A DNA stretch of 64,000 nucleotides from MH13 sp040219355 (lineage in GTDB: Bacteria; Pseudomonadota; Alphaproteobacteria; Rhizobiales; MH13). Below the pieces are notes generated by a model that saw only the letters and a list, made by a program, of their open reading frames with translations, was not told where the DNA came from and ran no database searches. Shown here in pieces: positions 44,543 to 52,902 of the stretch; positions within the stretch are counted from its first letter, which is position 1, and each line of letters starts with the position of its first letter. Made by a program: the position numbers and the translations under genes. The DNA lies in NCBI GenBank assembly GCA_040219355.1, contig JAVJSN010000010.1, positions 372,001 through 436,000 of the forward strand, read 5' to 3'.

Positions 44543-45430
44543 TTGACAACCGCTGCCACGCGCTTCTTCCACCTACATCTTGTGTCTGACTCCACCGGAG
44601 AGACCTTGTCGACCGTCGCGCGTGCTGTCGCCTCGCGCTACCCAAGTTCCCGGGCGATCGAGCACAGCTACGTCATGGTCCGCGATCAAGCGCAGATTGA
44701 GCGCATCGCCGCTGCCATCGAACAAGCGCCAGGCATTGTGCTCTACACCATCGTTGACCCGGACCTTGCCGCCCGTTTGGCTGAAAGATGCCGCGACCAT
44801 GGCGTCCCGGCGATCTCCGTTCTCGACCCAGTGATCAATGTCTTTCAATCGTATCTCGGTGACTCCGCAGCGCTGACAATCGGTGCACAGCATGTTCTGG
44901 ATGCCGACTATTTTCAGCGCATAGAGGCTCTGAATTTTACGCTTGCCCATGATGATGGCATGTTGCCGCCCGATCTAGATCAGGCCGACATCGTGATCAT
45001 CGGCATATCGCGTACCTCAAAGACGCCGACAAGCATCTATCTGGCGCACCGAGGCTACCGCACCGCCAACTACCCGCTGGTGCCAGGCGCGCCAATTCCC
45101 AAAGTGCTCACCAAACCGACCAAGGCCTTTGTGGTTGGATTGATTGCCAGCACGGACAGGATCGTTCAAATCAGGCTCAATCGCGTGCTCACCGATTACA
45201 ATGAAAGTGCCGACACCGACTACACCGACAAAGCGCTGGTTGCTGCGGAGATTGCAGAGTCGCGTCGGCTTTGTGCGCGTCAAGGCTGGCCCACTATCGA
45301 CGTGACCCGCCGATCCATTGAAGAAACCGCCGCCGCAATTCTTTCGCTTTATCGTCAGCATCGTGAGGCGCAGGATGCAGCCCAGCACGATGCAGCGAAT
45401 ACACAAGACGCCCAAGCGGATGCACGCTGA
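44543..45430 (+). CDS. ppsR: Bifunctional kinase/pyrophosphorylase of PEP synthase or PPDK (DUF299)
   Basis: 295 aa when started at TTG 44543, which has AAAGGA nine bases upstream and gives the family's usual start (FFHLHLVSDSTGETL). A longer frame to 44354 would run through the origin-like sequence. The P-loop-like motif GISRTSKTPTSIYLA and the KPTKAFVVGL segment are typical. The enzyme controls PEP synthetase or pyruvate phosphate dikinase by ADP-dependent phosphorylation and Pi-dependent removal. The C-terminus is extended by an Ala/Gln/Asp-rich tail. Its stop overlaps the maf start (TGATG). Confidence 0.92.
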   Translation: MTTAATRFFHLHLVSDSTGETLSTVARAVASRYPSSRAIEHSYVMVRDQAQIERIAAAIEQAPGIVLYTIVDPDLAARLAERCRDHGVPAISVLDPVINVFQSYLGDSAALTIGAQHVLDADYFQRIEALNFTLAHDDGMLPPDLDQADIVIIGISRTSKTPTSIYLAHRGYRTANYPLVPGAPIPKVLTKPTKAFVVGLIASTDRIVQIRLNRVLTDYNESADTDYTDKALVAAEIAESRRLCARQGWPTIDVTRRSIEETAAAILSLYRQHREAQDAAQHDAANTQDAQADAR

Positions 45431-46065
45431 TGGCAGGCAATGCGTCCCCCGGTCTTATTCTCGCATCTGGCTCGTCCATTCGACATTCATTGCTTAAAGG
45501 GGCCGGACTGTCCTTTTCCGTCCAAACCGCTGACATTGATGAGCGTGCCCTGGAAGACAAGCTGGGCAATCTTCCTCCTGACGCCTTAGCCACGGAACTG
45601 GCCATTGCCAAAGCCCAAGCCATCAGCGCGATTGTTTCGCAGGCGAATCCAGGTGTGTTCGTGATCGGTGCCGATCAGGTACTCGAGCATGATGGTGTTT
45701 TGTTGCACAAGGCAGCAAATCGCGCAGAAGCTGATGATAAACTTGCTCGCTTGCAGGCGAGCACCCACCATCTGATCGCCGCCGCTGCACTGGTCCGTGA
45801 CGGCCACACACTTTGGAGCACGTCAGAACGTGCCAGTCTCACCATGCGCCCGCTCTCTGAAGCAGAGCAATCTGCCTATCTGGATCGTGCTGGCAATGCT
45901 GCCACCCAAAGCGTCGGTGCCTATCGGTTGGAAGAGCTTGGTGCCGCTCTGTTTGAGCGCATTGAGGGCGACTATTTCACGATATTGGGTCTGCCACTCC
46001 TTCCTCTTCTGTCCGCTTTAAGAGCCCACGGTATCGACCCGCTTTTGGAGACCGCCGCCACATGA
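45430..46065 (+). CDS. maf: Maf-family nucleoside triphosphate pyrophosphatase
   Basis: 211 aa. The N-terminal nucleotide-binding loop is ILASGSSIRHSLLKGAG, followed by VQTADIDERAL, the GADQVLEHDGVLLHK segment with the catalytic aspartate, and SVGAYRLEELGAALFERIEGDYFTILGLPL. Maf proteins hydrolyse non-canonical or pyrimidine nucleoside triphosphates and affect septum formation when overproduced. It is coupled to ppsR by TGATG and overlaps aroE by four bases. The subtype (YhdE or YceF) cannot be told with confidence. Confidence 0.93.
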   Translation: MAGNASPGLILASGSSIRHSLLKGAGLSFSVQTADIDERALEDKLGNLPPDALATELAIAKAQAISAIVSQANPGVFVIGADQVLEHDGVLLHKAANRAEADDKLARLQASTHHLIAAAALVRDGHTLWSTSERASLTMRPLSEAEQSAYLDRAGNAATQSVGAYRLEELGAALFERIEGDYFTILGLPLLPLLSALRAHGIDPLLETAAT

Positions 46066-46925
46066 CACGTCACGCAGCCGTTCTTGGCTGGCCAATCAAC
46101 CATTCTCGTTCGCCACTTATCCACGGCACCTGGATCGCAGAGCATGGCCTGGATGCAACCTACACGGCCATCGCTGTTGATCCGGATGGTGCGCCGGGCT
46201 GGTTTGAAACCTTTGCTGACCACGGACTGGTCGGCGCCAACGTTACCATTCCGCACAAAGAAACTGCATTGGCTGCCTGCGACCATGTTGCTGACCATGC
46301 CGCTCGGCTGGGTGCGGTCAACACGCTGTGGCTGGATGGCGGCAAGCTCCACGGAACAAGTACCGACGGTGAGGGGTTTATGGCAAACCTTGCCGACCAG
46401 GCGCCCAATTGGTCGACACACCCCAATGCAAGCACAGCCTTGGTGCTCGGCGCAGGCGGTGCCGCCCGCGCCATCATTGATGCGCTGCTCGGGGCAGGCG
46501 TTGACCGCATCATCGTCCTCAACCGATCAGAGGATCGCGCTCAGGCCCTTACAGCCCATTTCGCACGCCATTTTGGTGATCGGCGGATCGCTTTTGGCGG
46601 CTTCTCAAGCTTTGAGGATCATGCGGGCAAATCTGGCCTGCTGATCAACACCACAGCTCTTGGCATGCAAGGTCAGCCCGCACTTGATGTTCCCATCGAC
46701 CGCTTGGCCGACGGCGCAACGGTGGCGGACATCGTCTACACACCGCTGGACACGCCTCTGCTCACCGCCGCGCGTGAACGCAATCACCCAACCGTTGATG
46801 GATTGGGCATGCTGCTTCATCAGGCTGTCCCAGGGTTTGAACGCTGGTTTGGTGTGCGCCCAACCGTCACGGACGCGCTCAGACAGCTTGTGCTTGATGA
46901 TATACAAGCAAAAACAAAAGCTTAG
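46062..46925 (+). CDS. aroE: Shikimate dehydrogenase (NADP+)
   Basis: 287 aa. The shikimate site is GWPINHSRSPLIHG; the catalytic lysine lies in NVTIPHKE, and the paired aspartate in TSTDGEGF. The NADP-binding loop is VLGAGGAARAI followed by VLNRSEDRA, whose arginine favours NADP. AroE reduces 3-dehydroshikimate in aromatic amino-acid synthesis. The start overlaps the maf stop (ATGA), and coaE begins two bases downstream, so this is one tight operon reading away from the origin. Confidence 0.96.
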   Translation: MTRHAAVLGWPINHSRSPLIHGTWIAEHGLDATYTAIAVDPDGAPGWFETFADHGLVGANVTIPHKETALAACDHVADHAARLGAVNTLWLDGGKLHGTSTDGEGFMANLADQAPNWSTHPNASTALVLGAGGAARAIIDALLGAGVDRIIVLNRSEDRAQALTAHFARHFGDRRIAFGGFSSFEDHAGKSGLLINTTALGMQGQPALDVPIDRLADGATVADIVYTPLDTPLLTAARERNHPTVDGLGMLLHQAVPGFERWFGVRPTVTDALRQLVLDDIQAKTKA

Positions 46926-46926
46926 C

Positions 46927-47508
46927 ATGATCAAACTCGGTCTTACCGGTTCCATCGCAACCGGAAAATCCACCACCGCAAAACTTTTTGCCGAAGAGGG
47001 TATCCCGGTCCACGATGCCGATGGGGCCGTGCACCTGATCTATCAGAACGAAGGAGTGGCCCTTGTTGGCGGCCTTGTTCCTTCTGCAATCCGAGAAGGG
47101 ATCGTTGACCGTTCGGCATTGAAGGCAGCGCTCTCCGCTGATCCAACGCTCTTCCCGAAACTGGAAGCGATCGTTCATCCCCTTGTTCATGCCCGTGAGG
47201 AGGCGGCTTTCCAGAAGGCGCAAGCCGAACATCACACTATCATGGTGTTTGATATCCCTCTGCTCTTCGAAACCGGCGGGGATGTTCGCATGGACAAGGT
47301 CGTTGTCGTTCACTGTAAGCCGGAGATACAGCTTGCCCGCCTGCTTGCCCGTCCCGGCATGGATGAGGCCACAGCACGCATGCTGATGGCGCGCCAGATG
47401 CCACAGGAGCAAAAAGTCGAGCGTGCCGACTACGTCATCTCCACTGATCATGGTGTTGACGCCGCGCGTGCCGATGTGAAGCGGATCCTTACTGAATTGC
47501 GTGCATAA
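46927..47508 (+). CDS. coaE: Dephospho-CoA kinase
   Basis: 193 aa from ATG 46927; a longer in-frame reading back to 46660 lies within aroE. The P-loop is GSIATGKS (residues 8-15), followed by VHDADGAVHLIY, the IVHPLVHARE segment, FDIPLLFETGG and the LID-like RMLMARQMPQEQK. It phosphorylates the 3'-hydroxyl of dephospho-CoA, the last step of coenzyme A synthesis. Tight spacing with aroE and dnaQ continues the operon. Confidence 0.96.
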   Translation: MIKLGLTGSIATGKSTTAKLFAEEGIPVHDADGAVHLIYQNEGVALVGGLVPSAIREGIVDRSALKAALSADPTLFPKLEAIVHPLVHAREEAAFQKAQAEHHTIMVFDIPLLFETGGDVRMDKVVVVHCKPEIQLARLLARPGMDEATARMLMARQMPQEQKVERADYVISTDHGVDAARADVKRILTELRA

Positions 47509-47574
47509 CGCTGGCAAGGTCGATTCCATCCTTCGCTCAACTGGTGCATGATTCCCTGAAAGAAGGGGTCATGC

Positions 47575-48285
47575 ATGCGCGAAATCATCTTCGATGTTGA
47601 AACCACCGGCCTACGCGCCAAAAACGGCGACCGCATCTGTGAAATCGCGGGCGTGGAATTGGTGGACTATGTACCCACTGGCGTTGAGTTCCATGAGTAT
47701 GTGAACCCGACGATCCCTATGCCTGCCAAAGCTGAAGAGATTCACGGCCTGTCTGATGCGTTTCTTGCCGACAAGCCACTTTTCGATGCGGTTGCCCAGA
47801 AATGGGTCGATTTCATCGGCGATGCACGCCTTGTCGCCCACAATGCCATGTTCGATTTCGGCTTCGTCAATGCCGAGCTGGAGCGGTGCGACCTGGCCGC
47901 CATGTCGTTCGAGCGGATGGTGGACACGGTCGCGATTGCGCGGCGAAAATTTCCCGGGTCTGATAATTCTCTCGATGCACTCTGCAAACGCTTCGGGATT
48001 GATCTGTCAGCGCGCGAAAAACACAATGCGTTGCTTGATACCCAGCTTCTGGCCGATGTTTACGTCGAACTGATCGGCGCACGGCAAAAAGCCATGAGCT
48101 TCGGCGACATCAGCCGCCAGCGACGCACGCAAGCAACGACGATTGAACCACGACCATCACCTTTGCCCGTCCGGCTGAGCGAGGCCGAAAAAGCGGCGCA
48201 CGCTGCCTTTGTTGCAACGCTCGGGAAAGATCCGGTTTGGAACCGCTATCCTCATTTGGTGGATCAAAGGGCTGAGCAAACATAA
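47575..48285 (+). CDS. dnaQ: DNA polymerase III epsilon subunit (proofreading exonuclease)
   Basis: 236 aa. DEDDh exonuclease motifs are complete: FDVETTGL (Asp7, Glu9), the AHNAMFDFGFVN segment, and EKHNALLDTQLLADVY, with the catalytic histidine and aspartate. The C-terminal tail (about 190-236) should contact the alpha subunit. The start is ATG 47575, with AAGGGG upstream. It is the last gene of the rightward ppsR operon and ends at a bidirectional terminator shared with secB. Confidence 0.95.
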   Translation: MREIIFDVETTGLRAKNGDRICEIAGVELVDYVPTGVEFHEYVNPTIPMPAKAEEIHGLSDAFLADKPLFDAVAQKWVDFIGDARLVAHNAMFDFGFVNAELERCDLAAMSFERMVDTVAIARRKFPGSDNSLDALCKRFGIDLSAREKHNALLDTQLLADVYVELIGARQKAMSFGDISRQRRTQATTIEPRPSPLPVRLSEAEKAAHAAFVATLGKDPVWNRYPHLVDQRAEQT

Positions 48286-48286
48286 A

Positions 48287-48316
48287 AAAACAGCGCCCCA
48301 ATAAGAGCGCTGTTTT
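48287..48316. terminator. Bidirectional terminator between dnaQ and secB
   Basis: AAAACAGCGC and GCGCTGTTTT form a perfect 10-bp stem with a ten-base loop. A/T runs on both flanks allow it to work in either direction for the two convergent genes. Confidence 0.9.
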
Positions 48317-48341
48317 CCAAATTATCTCAGATTGAGTTCGC

Positions 48342-48935
48342 CTAACTGGCGGTGGCGGCGGCTTGAGCAGCCTGCGCTTGCGCAGCACGCTGACGATAAA
48401 GCGCCAAGAAATCCACCGGATCAAGCATCAGCGGCGGGAAGCCCGCCTGGCGTGTGGCATTGGCAAGAATTTCGCGCGCAAACGGGAAAAGAAGGCGAGG
48501 GCCTTCAATCATCAGCGCAACCTGCATCTGTTCTTGCGTCATGTTTTCCGCGCGGAACAGGCCAGCATAGGCAAGTTCAACCGCAAACAGCATGTCTTTG
48601 CCGGTGCCGGCTTTGGCGTCGAGCTTCAGCACAACCTCGTTGGTGCCTTCAGCTTTGGCGTTCACGCCCACCGAAACATTGATATCGATTTTAGGCTGTT
48701 TGCCAGCGCGCATGGACTCAGGCGAGTTCGGGTTCTCGACGGACAAATCCTTGATGTATTGTCCAAGAGCCTGAAAGCGCGGCGCGGCACCAGCTGGTAT
48801 TGCTGCAGCTGCAGCCGCAGCAGCGGCGGCACCACCGCCATTGGTTGTGCTCGTGTCAGCTTTGGTCGCTGTGGCAGCGTCGTCAGCTTTTGCTTCGTCA
48901 GCTGCCGTCGTCTCAGATGCCTTCTTGCTTGCCAT
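48342..48935 (-). CDS. secB: Protein-export chaperone SecB with long low-complexity tails
   Basis: 197 aa, longer than the usual 155-165. The SecB core (about 53-180) is clear: FQALGQYIKDLSVENPNSP, VSVGVNAKAEGTNEVVLKLDAKA, FAVELAYAGLF, and PRLLFPFAREILANATRQAGFPPLMLDPVDFLALY. It is preceded by about 50 residues rich in Ala, Thr, Asp and Gly, including a run of ten alanines, and followed by an Ala/Gln tail. SecB holds precursor proteins unfolded for SecA. Position after dnaQ and before fxsA is the usual alphaproteobacterial order. Confidence 0.94.
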   Translation of the reverse strand: MASKKASETTAADEAKADDAATATKADTSTTNGGGAAAAAAAAAAIPAGAAPRFQALGQYIKDLSVENPNSPESMRAGKQPKIDINVSVGVNAKAEGTNEVVLKLDAKAGTGKDMLFAVELAYAGLFRAENMTQEQMQVALMIEGPRLLFPFAREILANATRQAGFPPLMLDPVDFLALYRQRAAQAQAAQAAATAS

Positions 48936-49079
48936 GGGGCTTATTATTCCTTGAGTTTAGGGAGGTCTTCAGAGGCGCGTATGAGTTCATGCGCGCAAAA
49001 CGTGGGCGGTGGCTACCATTTTGGCCGCTGGGCGGCAAGCGATGTGCGGCGAATAGGGCCCAGCAAAAGACACTTAGCC

Positions 49080-49592
49080 TTAAGCGCCCCAGGGATTACG
49101 CTCTTTCTGCGAGCGATTGGGTGAACCATCATTGGGTTCAGCATCCGCATCAATCACCACGCTATCGCGTGCAGGATTATGGCTTTGGTTGGGCGATTGC
49201 CATTGGCCGCCCCGGTGCACATTGGGCATGCGACCAGCCATTTGACGGCCATAGCGTGGCCAAACCAGCATCTGAATGGGCTTGATAAGGAGGGCAATGC
49301 CGATGAGGTCGGTCAGAAATCCGGGTACAATCAGCAATACTCCGCCCAAAAAACCCAAAACCAGTCCACCAAGCTCCTGGCCAACCGTTTCGCCCTCTTG
49401 GGCGCGCTGTTGCATGCGCTGCACGCTGGCAAGGCCAATGGTGCGGATAATGAAGGCACCGGCGACAATGCCAAGCACGATGAGCGCAAATACACCCAAA
49501 AGGCCAACGGCTTCCGCCATTGCGACGAAACCAGCAACCTCTAGAAAGATGAATAATAAAAAGATCAGAGCAAAAGGCATGATGGCCAACAT
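49080..49592 (-). CDS. FxsA-family membrane protein
   Basis: 170 aa. Two to four hydrophobic segments (about 5-25, 27-50 and 77-105) hold the FxsA signature: FLLFIFLEVAGF near the start and LGFLGGVLLIVPGFLTDLIGIALL. The C-terminal third is hydrophilic. E. coli FxsA modulates phage exclusion by the F plasmid when overproduced; its normal role is unknown. The start may be ATG 49592 or the ATG at 49580. It is divergent from the Tim44-like gene across 216 bases that show no other feature. Confidence 0.87.
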   Translation of the reverse strand: MLAIMPFALIFLLFIFLEVAGFVAMAEAVGLLGVFALIVLGIVAGAFIIRTIGLASVQRMQQRAQEGETVGQELGGLVLGFLGGVLLIVPGFLTDLIGIALLIKPIQMLVWPRYGRQMAGRMPNVHRGGQWQSPNQSHNPARDSVVIDADAEPNDGSPNRSQKERNPWGA

Positions 49593-49808
49593 GGGGCCAT
49601 GATAAGGTGGTTACAAGCACCAATCAGGGTAACTATGCGCACAGATGCGACGATGGGAGCGTTGTAGAACACGCTATCGTGCTTGCTTACACCCCTGGAT
49701 GCTGCTTGAAACGCACCTACATATGAGTTCCAATTAAACCAACCCAACAAGAAGGTTCGGCCCGCGCAACAACATGCGCTTTTCCCAAGGGCCGAAACGT
49801 GGACGCCG

Positions 49809-50486
49809 GTGGATATTTATACCCTCTTCTTTCTGGCCATTGCAGTGGTCATCTTCTTCCGTTTGCGCTCTGTCTTGGGCAAGCGCACCGGGGAAGAGCG
49901 TCCGCCGTTTGATCCGTACACAGCCCGAGAAGAGGCTGAGACCGGTGGCGACAAGGTTGTGACGCTGCCCACAGCGCGTGCGCGGCAGGCTGCTGACCCC
50001 GACGATCAAATCGGCGGTGTGGTCAAACCTGGCTCTGCTGTTGAAGGTGCGTTGAAGACGCTGCTTTCCGCAGACCCCAACTTCCATGCCCGCGAATTCG
50101 TTGACGGCGCTCGCTTGGCCTACGAGATGATTGTGACCGCGTTTGCCTCAGGTGACAAAGCCACATTGCAGCCCTTGCTCGATGAAGAAGTCTATCAAGG
50201 TTTCGTTCAGGCCATTGATGAGCGCAATGAAGCAGGTGAAAACGTTGACTTCACCTTCATCGGTTTGGACAAGTCCGACATCGTCGAGGCGGAGCTTGCC
50301 GATAAGATCGCACAAATCACCATGCGCTTCAAAAGCCAGCTTATTTCCGTGACCAAGGATTCCGATGGCCGTGTGATTGATGGCGATCCAACCGAAGTGA
50401 CCGAGATGACGGACATCTGGACCTTCGCGCGCGATGTCAGCACCGGCGATCCCAACTGGAAGCTCGTCGCGACCGAAGCGACCTAA
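49809..50486 (+). CDS. Tim44-like (TimA) inner-membrane adaptor protein
   Basis: 225 aa from GTG 49809. A single N-terminal membrane helix (DIYTLFFLAIAVVIFFRL) is followed by the conserved LRSVLGKRTGEERPPFDPY and then the Tim44 domain (about 85-222: FVDGARLAYEMIVTAFASGD through EVTEMTDIWTFARD). In Caulobacter TimA is the bacterial relative of mitochondrial Tim44, thought to bind the inner membrane and assist protein handling. It begins the run timA-mltA-smr-XRE found in many Hyphomicrobiales. Confidence 0.9.
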   Translation: MDIYTLFFLAIAVVIFFRLRSVLGKRTGEERPPFDPYTAREEAETGGDKVVTLPTARARQAADPDDQIGGVVKPGSAVEGALKTLLSADPNFHAREFVDGARLAYEMIVTAFASGDKATLQPLLDEEVYQGFVQAIDERNEAGENVDFTFIGLDKSDIVEAELADKIAQITMRFKSQLISVTKDSDGRVIDGDPTEVTEMTDIWTFARDVSTGDPNWKLVATEAT

Positions 50487-50506
50487 GCGCCGGTCATTTA
50501 TGGGAT

Positions 50507-51709
50507 GTGCGGCCCAAAACCATGCCAAGACATCTGCCAACAGAGACATCTGCCAACAGATTTGCTTGCATGGTCGTTGGGCTTGTCTTGGCCCTCACCA
50601 ACTCGCCGATAGCCACACCTGCAATGGCCGATAGCTTTCCTGCGCATCTCACACCCCTTGCCTATGACGATATTGAAGGCTGGGTCGATGACGACCACGC
50701 CGCGGCTCTCACCGCTTTTCGGCGCACCTGTGAGCGTGCAACCGAGCGAACCCCGCGCGCGCGATCGAGCGGCGTAGATGGAGCCGCTCTTGCAACTGTT
50801 TGCGCATCGCTACCAGACAGCTCAGCAAGCGAAGCGCGCGCTTTCTTCGAAACCTATTTCACGCCGCATCGTGTTGAAGCCCAAGGGTTGCTGACCGGCT
50901 ATTTTGAACCGCAGGTCAGCGCATCCTTTGAGCGCACAGGGGCTTTTCAATATCCGCTTTACGCCCGACCCACAGATTTGGTGGAGCTGGGCAGTTCGCC
51001 GGAAAGCCTTGGCATTGACGATGATGTGACGTGGGGACGGTCGACAGACAGTGGTTTTGAAGCCTTCCCTGACCGCGCCGCTATTATGAATGGCGCGTTG
51101 GACGGGCAGAACTTGGAGCTGGTCTATCTGCAGGACCCTGTCGATGTGTTTTTCATTCATATCCAAGGGTCTGCCCGACTGGCGATGACAGATGGATCGG
51201 TTCAGCGGATTAATTTTGCCGGCAAATCGGGTCATCATTACACCCCCATCGGACGCACGTTGGTGGAACGGGGCGAACTTGCGCTGGAAGACGTCACGAT
51301 GGACAGTCTGCGCGCCTGGTTGTTGGCCGCAAACCCAGAAGATCGCGATGCCGTTCTGGCAACGAATCGATCTTTTATCTTCTTCGCCATGGCCGAAGAC
51401 TCTGGCCCGTCAGCTGGCCCGATTGCGGCCGCAGGTGTACCTTTGACGCCCGGACGAAGCCTGGCTGTTGATCGGCACTTGCACACATTTGGAACGCCTG
51501 TTTTTGTCCAATCACCCAATCCGCTGCCAGGCGATGCAGAACCACTTAGCCGACTCATGATCGCTCAAGACACCGGGTCGGCCATCGTTGGGCCGGCGCG
51601 TGGCGACATCTTTATCGGATCGGGTGACGAGGCAGGACGCATCGCCGGAGCCGTCAATCAACCCGTACGCTATACGATCCTCATCCCCAACGGCGGGGAC
51701 GGCTCATGA
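50507..51709 (+). CDS. mltA: Membrane-bound lytic murein transglycosylase A
   Basis: 400 aa from GTG 50507, or 395 from ATG 50522; neither has a clear ribosome site. A signal peptide ends in PAMA (cleavage before DSFPAH). There is no lipobox, so it is probably periplasmic rather than a lipoprotein. The MltA domain follows: VEAQGLLTGYFEPQV, GAFQYPLYARP, FIHIQGSARL, and the 3D-domain catalytic block LMIAQDTGSAIVGPARGDIF with the active aspartate. It cleaves glycan strands to 1,6-anhydro products. A perfect 16-bp tandem repeat occupies the n-region of the signal peptide. It overlaps smr as ATGA. Confidence 0.92.
   Translation: MRPKTMPRHLPTETSANRFACMVVGLVLALTNSPIATPAMADSFPAHLTPLAYDDIEGWVDDDHAAALTAFRRTCERATERTPRARSSGVDGAALATVCASLPDSSASEARAFFETYFTPHRVEAQGLLTGYFEPQVSASFERTGAFQYPLYARPTDLVELGSSPESLGIDDDVTWGRSTDSGFEAFPDRAAIMNGALDGQNLELVYLQDPVDVFFIHIQGSARLAMTDGSVQRINFAGKSGHHYTPIGRTLVERGELALEDVTMDSLRAWLLAANPEDRDAVLATNRSFIFFAMAEDSGPSAGPIAAAGVPLTPGRSLAVDRHLHTFGTPVFVQSPNPLPGDAEPLSRLMIAQDTGSAIVGPARGDIFIGSGDEAGRIAGAVNQPVRYTILIPNGGDGS
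50528..50559. repeat. Perfect 16-bp tandem repeat in the 5' end of mltA
   Basis: AGACATCTGCCAACAG occurs twice without a gap. The unit length is not a multiple of three, so loss or gain of one copy would shift the reading frame between the start codon and the signal peptide. Confidence 0.95.
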
Positions 51710-52368
51710 GCAAGAAAAAGCTGGGCACGAACGTTCGGCAAAGCGACGGCGAAACCGGCCTTTGGGATCGGGTGAAACGCACCGTTGATCCTCTAGATGC
51801 CAAGCAGCGCGCACTCTACTCGCAGGCGCTCTCTGACTATCTGGAAAGCGGACACGCCACCCTGTCTGCCCACCCACATCCTGCGCACCCACATAAGGGT
51901 GCGATGAAGCATCATGTGCCACGCCATCCGCAGGCGAAGACGAAGAGCACACCGCCGCCGGCGCGATCACATACCTCCAGCGGCAGGCAGCCTCCCTTGA
52001 TCGATTTGGATCGAAAAACGCGCACCCGGATCGCGCGCGGTCGCACGCCCATCGACGCGCGGTTGGACCTTCATGGTCTTCGTCAACACGAGGCCCACGA
52101 TGTGTTGCGTTCTTTCATCTGGCGCGCCCATGCCAATGGGCATCGCACAGTATTGGTGATCACGGGGAAGGGCGCGCGCGTTCGCGATCCACATCCAGAC
52201 GCACCGCCATGGGCGGTTGGATCGGGCATTTTGCGCAAAGCTGTGCCAAGTTGGCTAGCCGCGCCGGACCTGCGCGCCGCGGTCCTGGGCGTGGAGCCGG
52301 CCCATGCAAGCCATGGCGGGGAGGGCGCACTTTATGTGCGCTTGCGCGCCAAGAAGGCCAAGCCCTAG
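51706..52368 (+). CDS. Smr/MutS2-domain protein
   Basis: 220 aa. The C-terminal Smr domain (about 118-215) has the DLHG motif (ARLDLHGLRQHEAHDVL) and the TGKG motif (VLVITGKGARV), matching small MutS-related nucleases. The N-terminal half is basic and low in complexity, with His/Pro-rich repeats (HPHPAHPHKG, HHVPRHPQAKTK) and no predicted fold. Stand-alone Smr proteins can nick branched DNA or RNA; the target here is unknown. Coupled to mltA by ATGA and followed by the XRE gene, as in related genomes. Confidence 0.9.
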   Translation: MSKKKLGTNVRQSDGETGLWDRVKRTVDPLDAKQRALYSQALSDYLESGHATLSAHPHPAHPHKGAMKHHVPRHPQAKTKSTPPPARSHTSSGRQPPLIDLDRKTRTRIARGRTPIDARLDLHGLRQHEAHDVLRSFIWRAHANGHRTVLVITGKGARVRDPHPDAPPWAVGSGILRKAVPSWLAAPDLRAAVLGVEPAHASHGGEGALYVRLRAKKAKP

Positions 52369-52392
52369 GGTCGGTCCAAAGGTTTTAGGAAC

Positions 52393-52836
52393 ATGAAAGC
52401 CGCAACCCTCACCCCACTTGGCGAGAAACTGCGCCAGCTTCGCGAAGCGCGCGGTGTCACCCAGGCCGAAATGGCCGATGCGCTTGACGTTTCCAGCGCC
52501 TATCTGTCGGCGCTTGAGCACGGTAAGCGTGGGCTGCCCAACTGGGCCTTTGTTCAGCGCATAGTCGGGTACTTCAACCTTATCTGGGATGATGCCGATG
52601 AGTTGGAAACACTGGCATTTCTCTCCCATCCTCGGGTTGTAGTAGACACGGTTTATCTCAGCGCCAATGCAACGCGCCTGGCCAATCTTTTTGCCCAACG
52701 CATTGGTCACCTATCGGCAAATGACTGTGTCTATCTGGAGAATGTCATCGAGATGCTGATTGAAGGCGCAGCACCGGCGCTGGAGCCTGCCAAGCGCAAA
52801 CGCGCGGGGCAGGGTGATGGATCGAAATCCGGCTAA
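52393..52836 (+). CDS. XRE-family helix-turn-helix regulator
   Basis: 147 aa. The N-terminal HTH (about 7-65: LGEKLRQLREARGVTQAEMADALDVSSAYLSALEHGKRG) is a standard Cro/C1 domain. The C-terminal part, with VYLSANATRLANLFAQRIGHLS, is helical and typical of the short XRE proteins that follow smr in Hyphomicrobiales. The target genes are unknown. It converges on hslU, with a palindromic repeat in the 66-base gap. Confidence 0.9.
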   Translation: MKAATLTPLGEKLRQLREARGVTQAEMADALDVSSAYLSALEHGKRGLPNWAFVQRIVGYFNLIWDDADELETLAFLSHPRVVVDTVYLSANATRLANLFAQRIGHLSANDCVYLENVIEMLIEGAAPALEPAKRKRAGQGDGSKSG

Positions 52837-52849
52837 CATCGCCCTATCT

Positions 52850-52885
52850 GTCATCCCGGCAGCGCAAAGCGCTATTCGGGATGAC
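52850..52885. repeat. Extragenic palindromic repeat, second copy of the 16.6-kb type
   Basis: GTCATCCCG pairs with CGGGATGAC, and AGCGC pairs with GCGCT around AAA. It shares GTCATCCCGG...CGGGAT with the element at 16577-16606. It lies between the convergent XRE and hslU genes and may serve as a weak bidirectional terminator. Confidence 0.8.
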
Positions 52886-52902
52886 GCAAAGGTACCTGCC
52901 AA

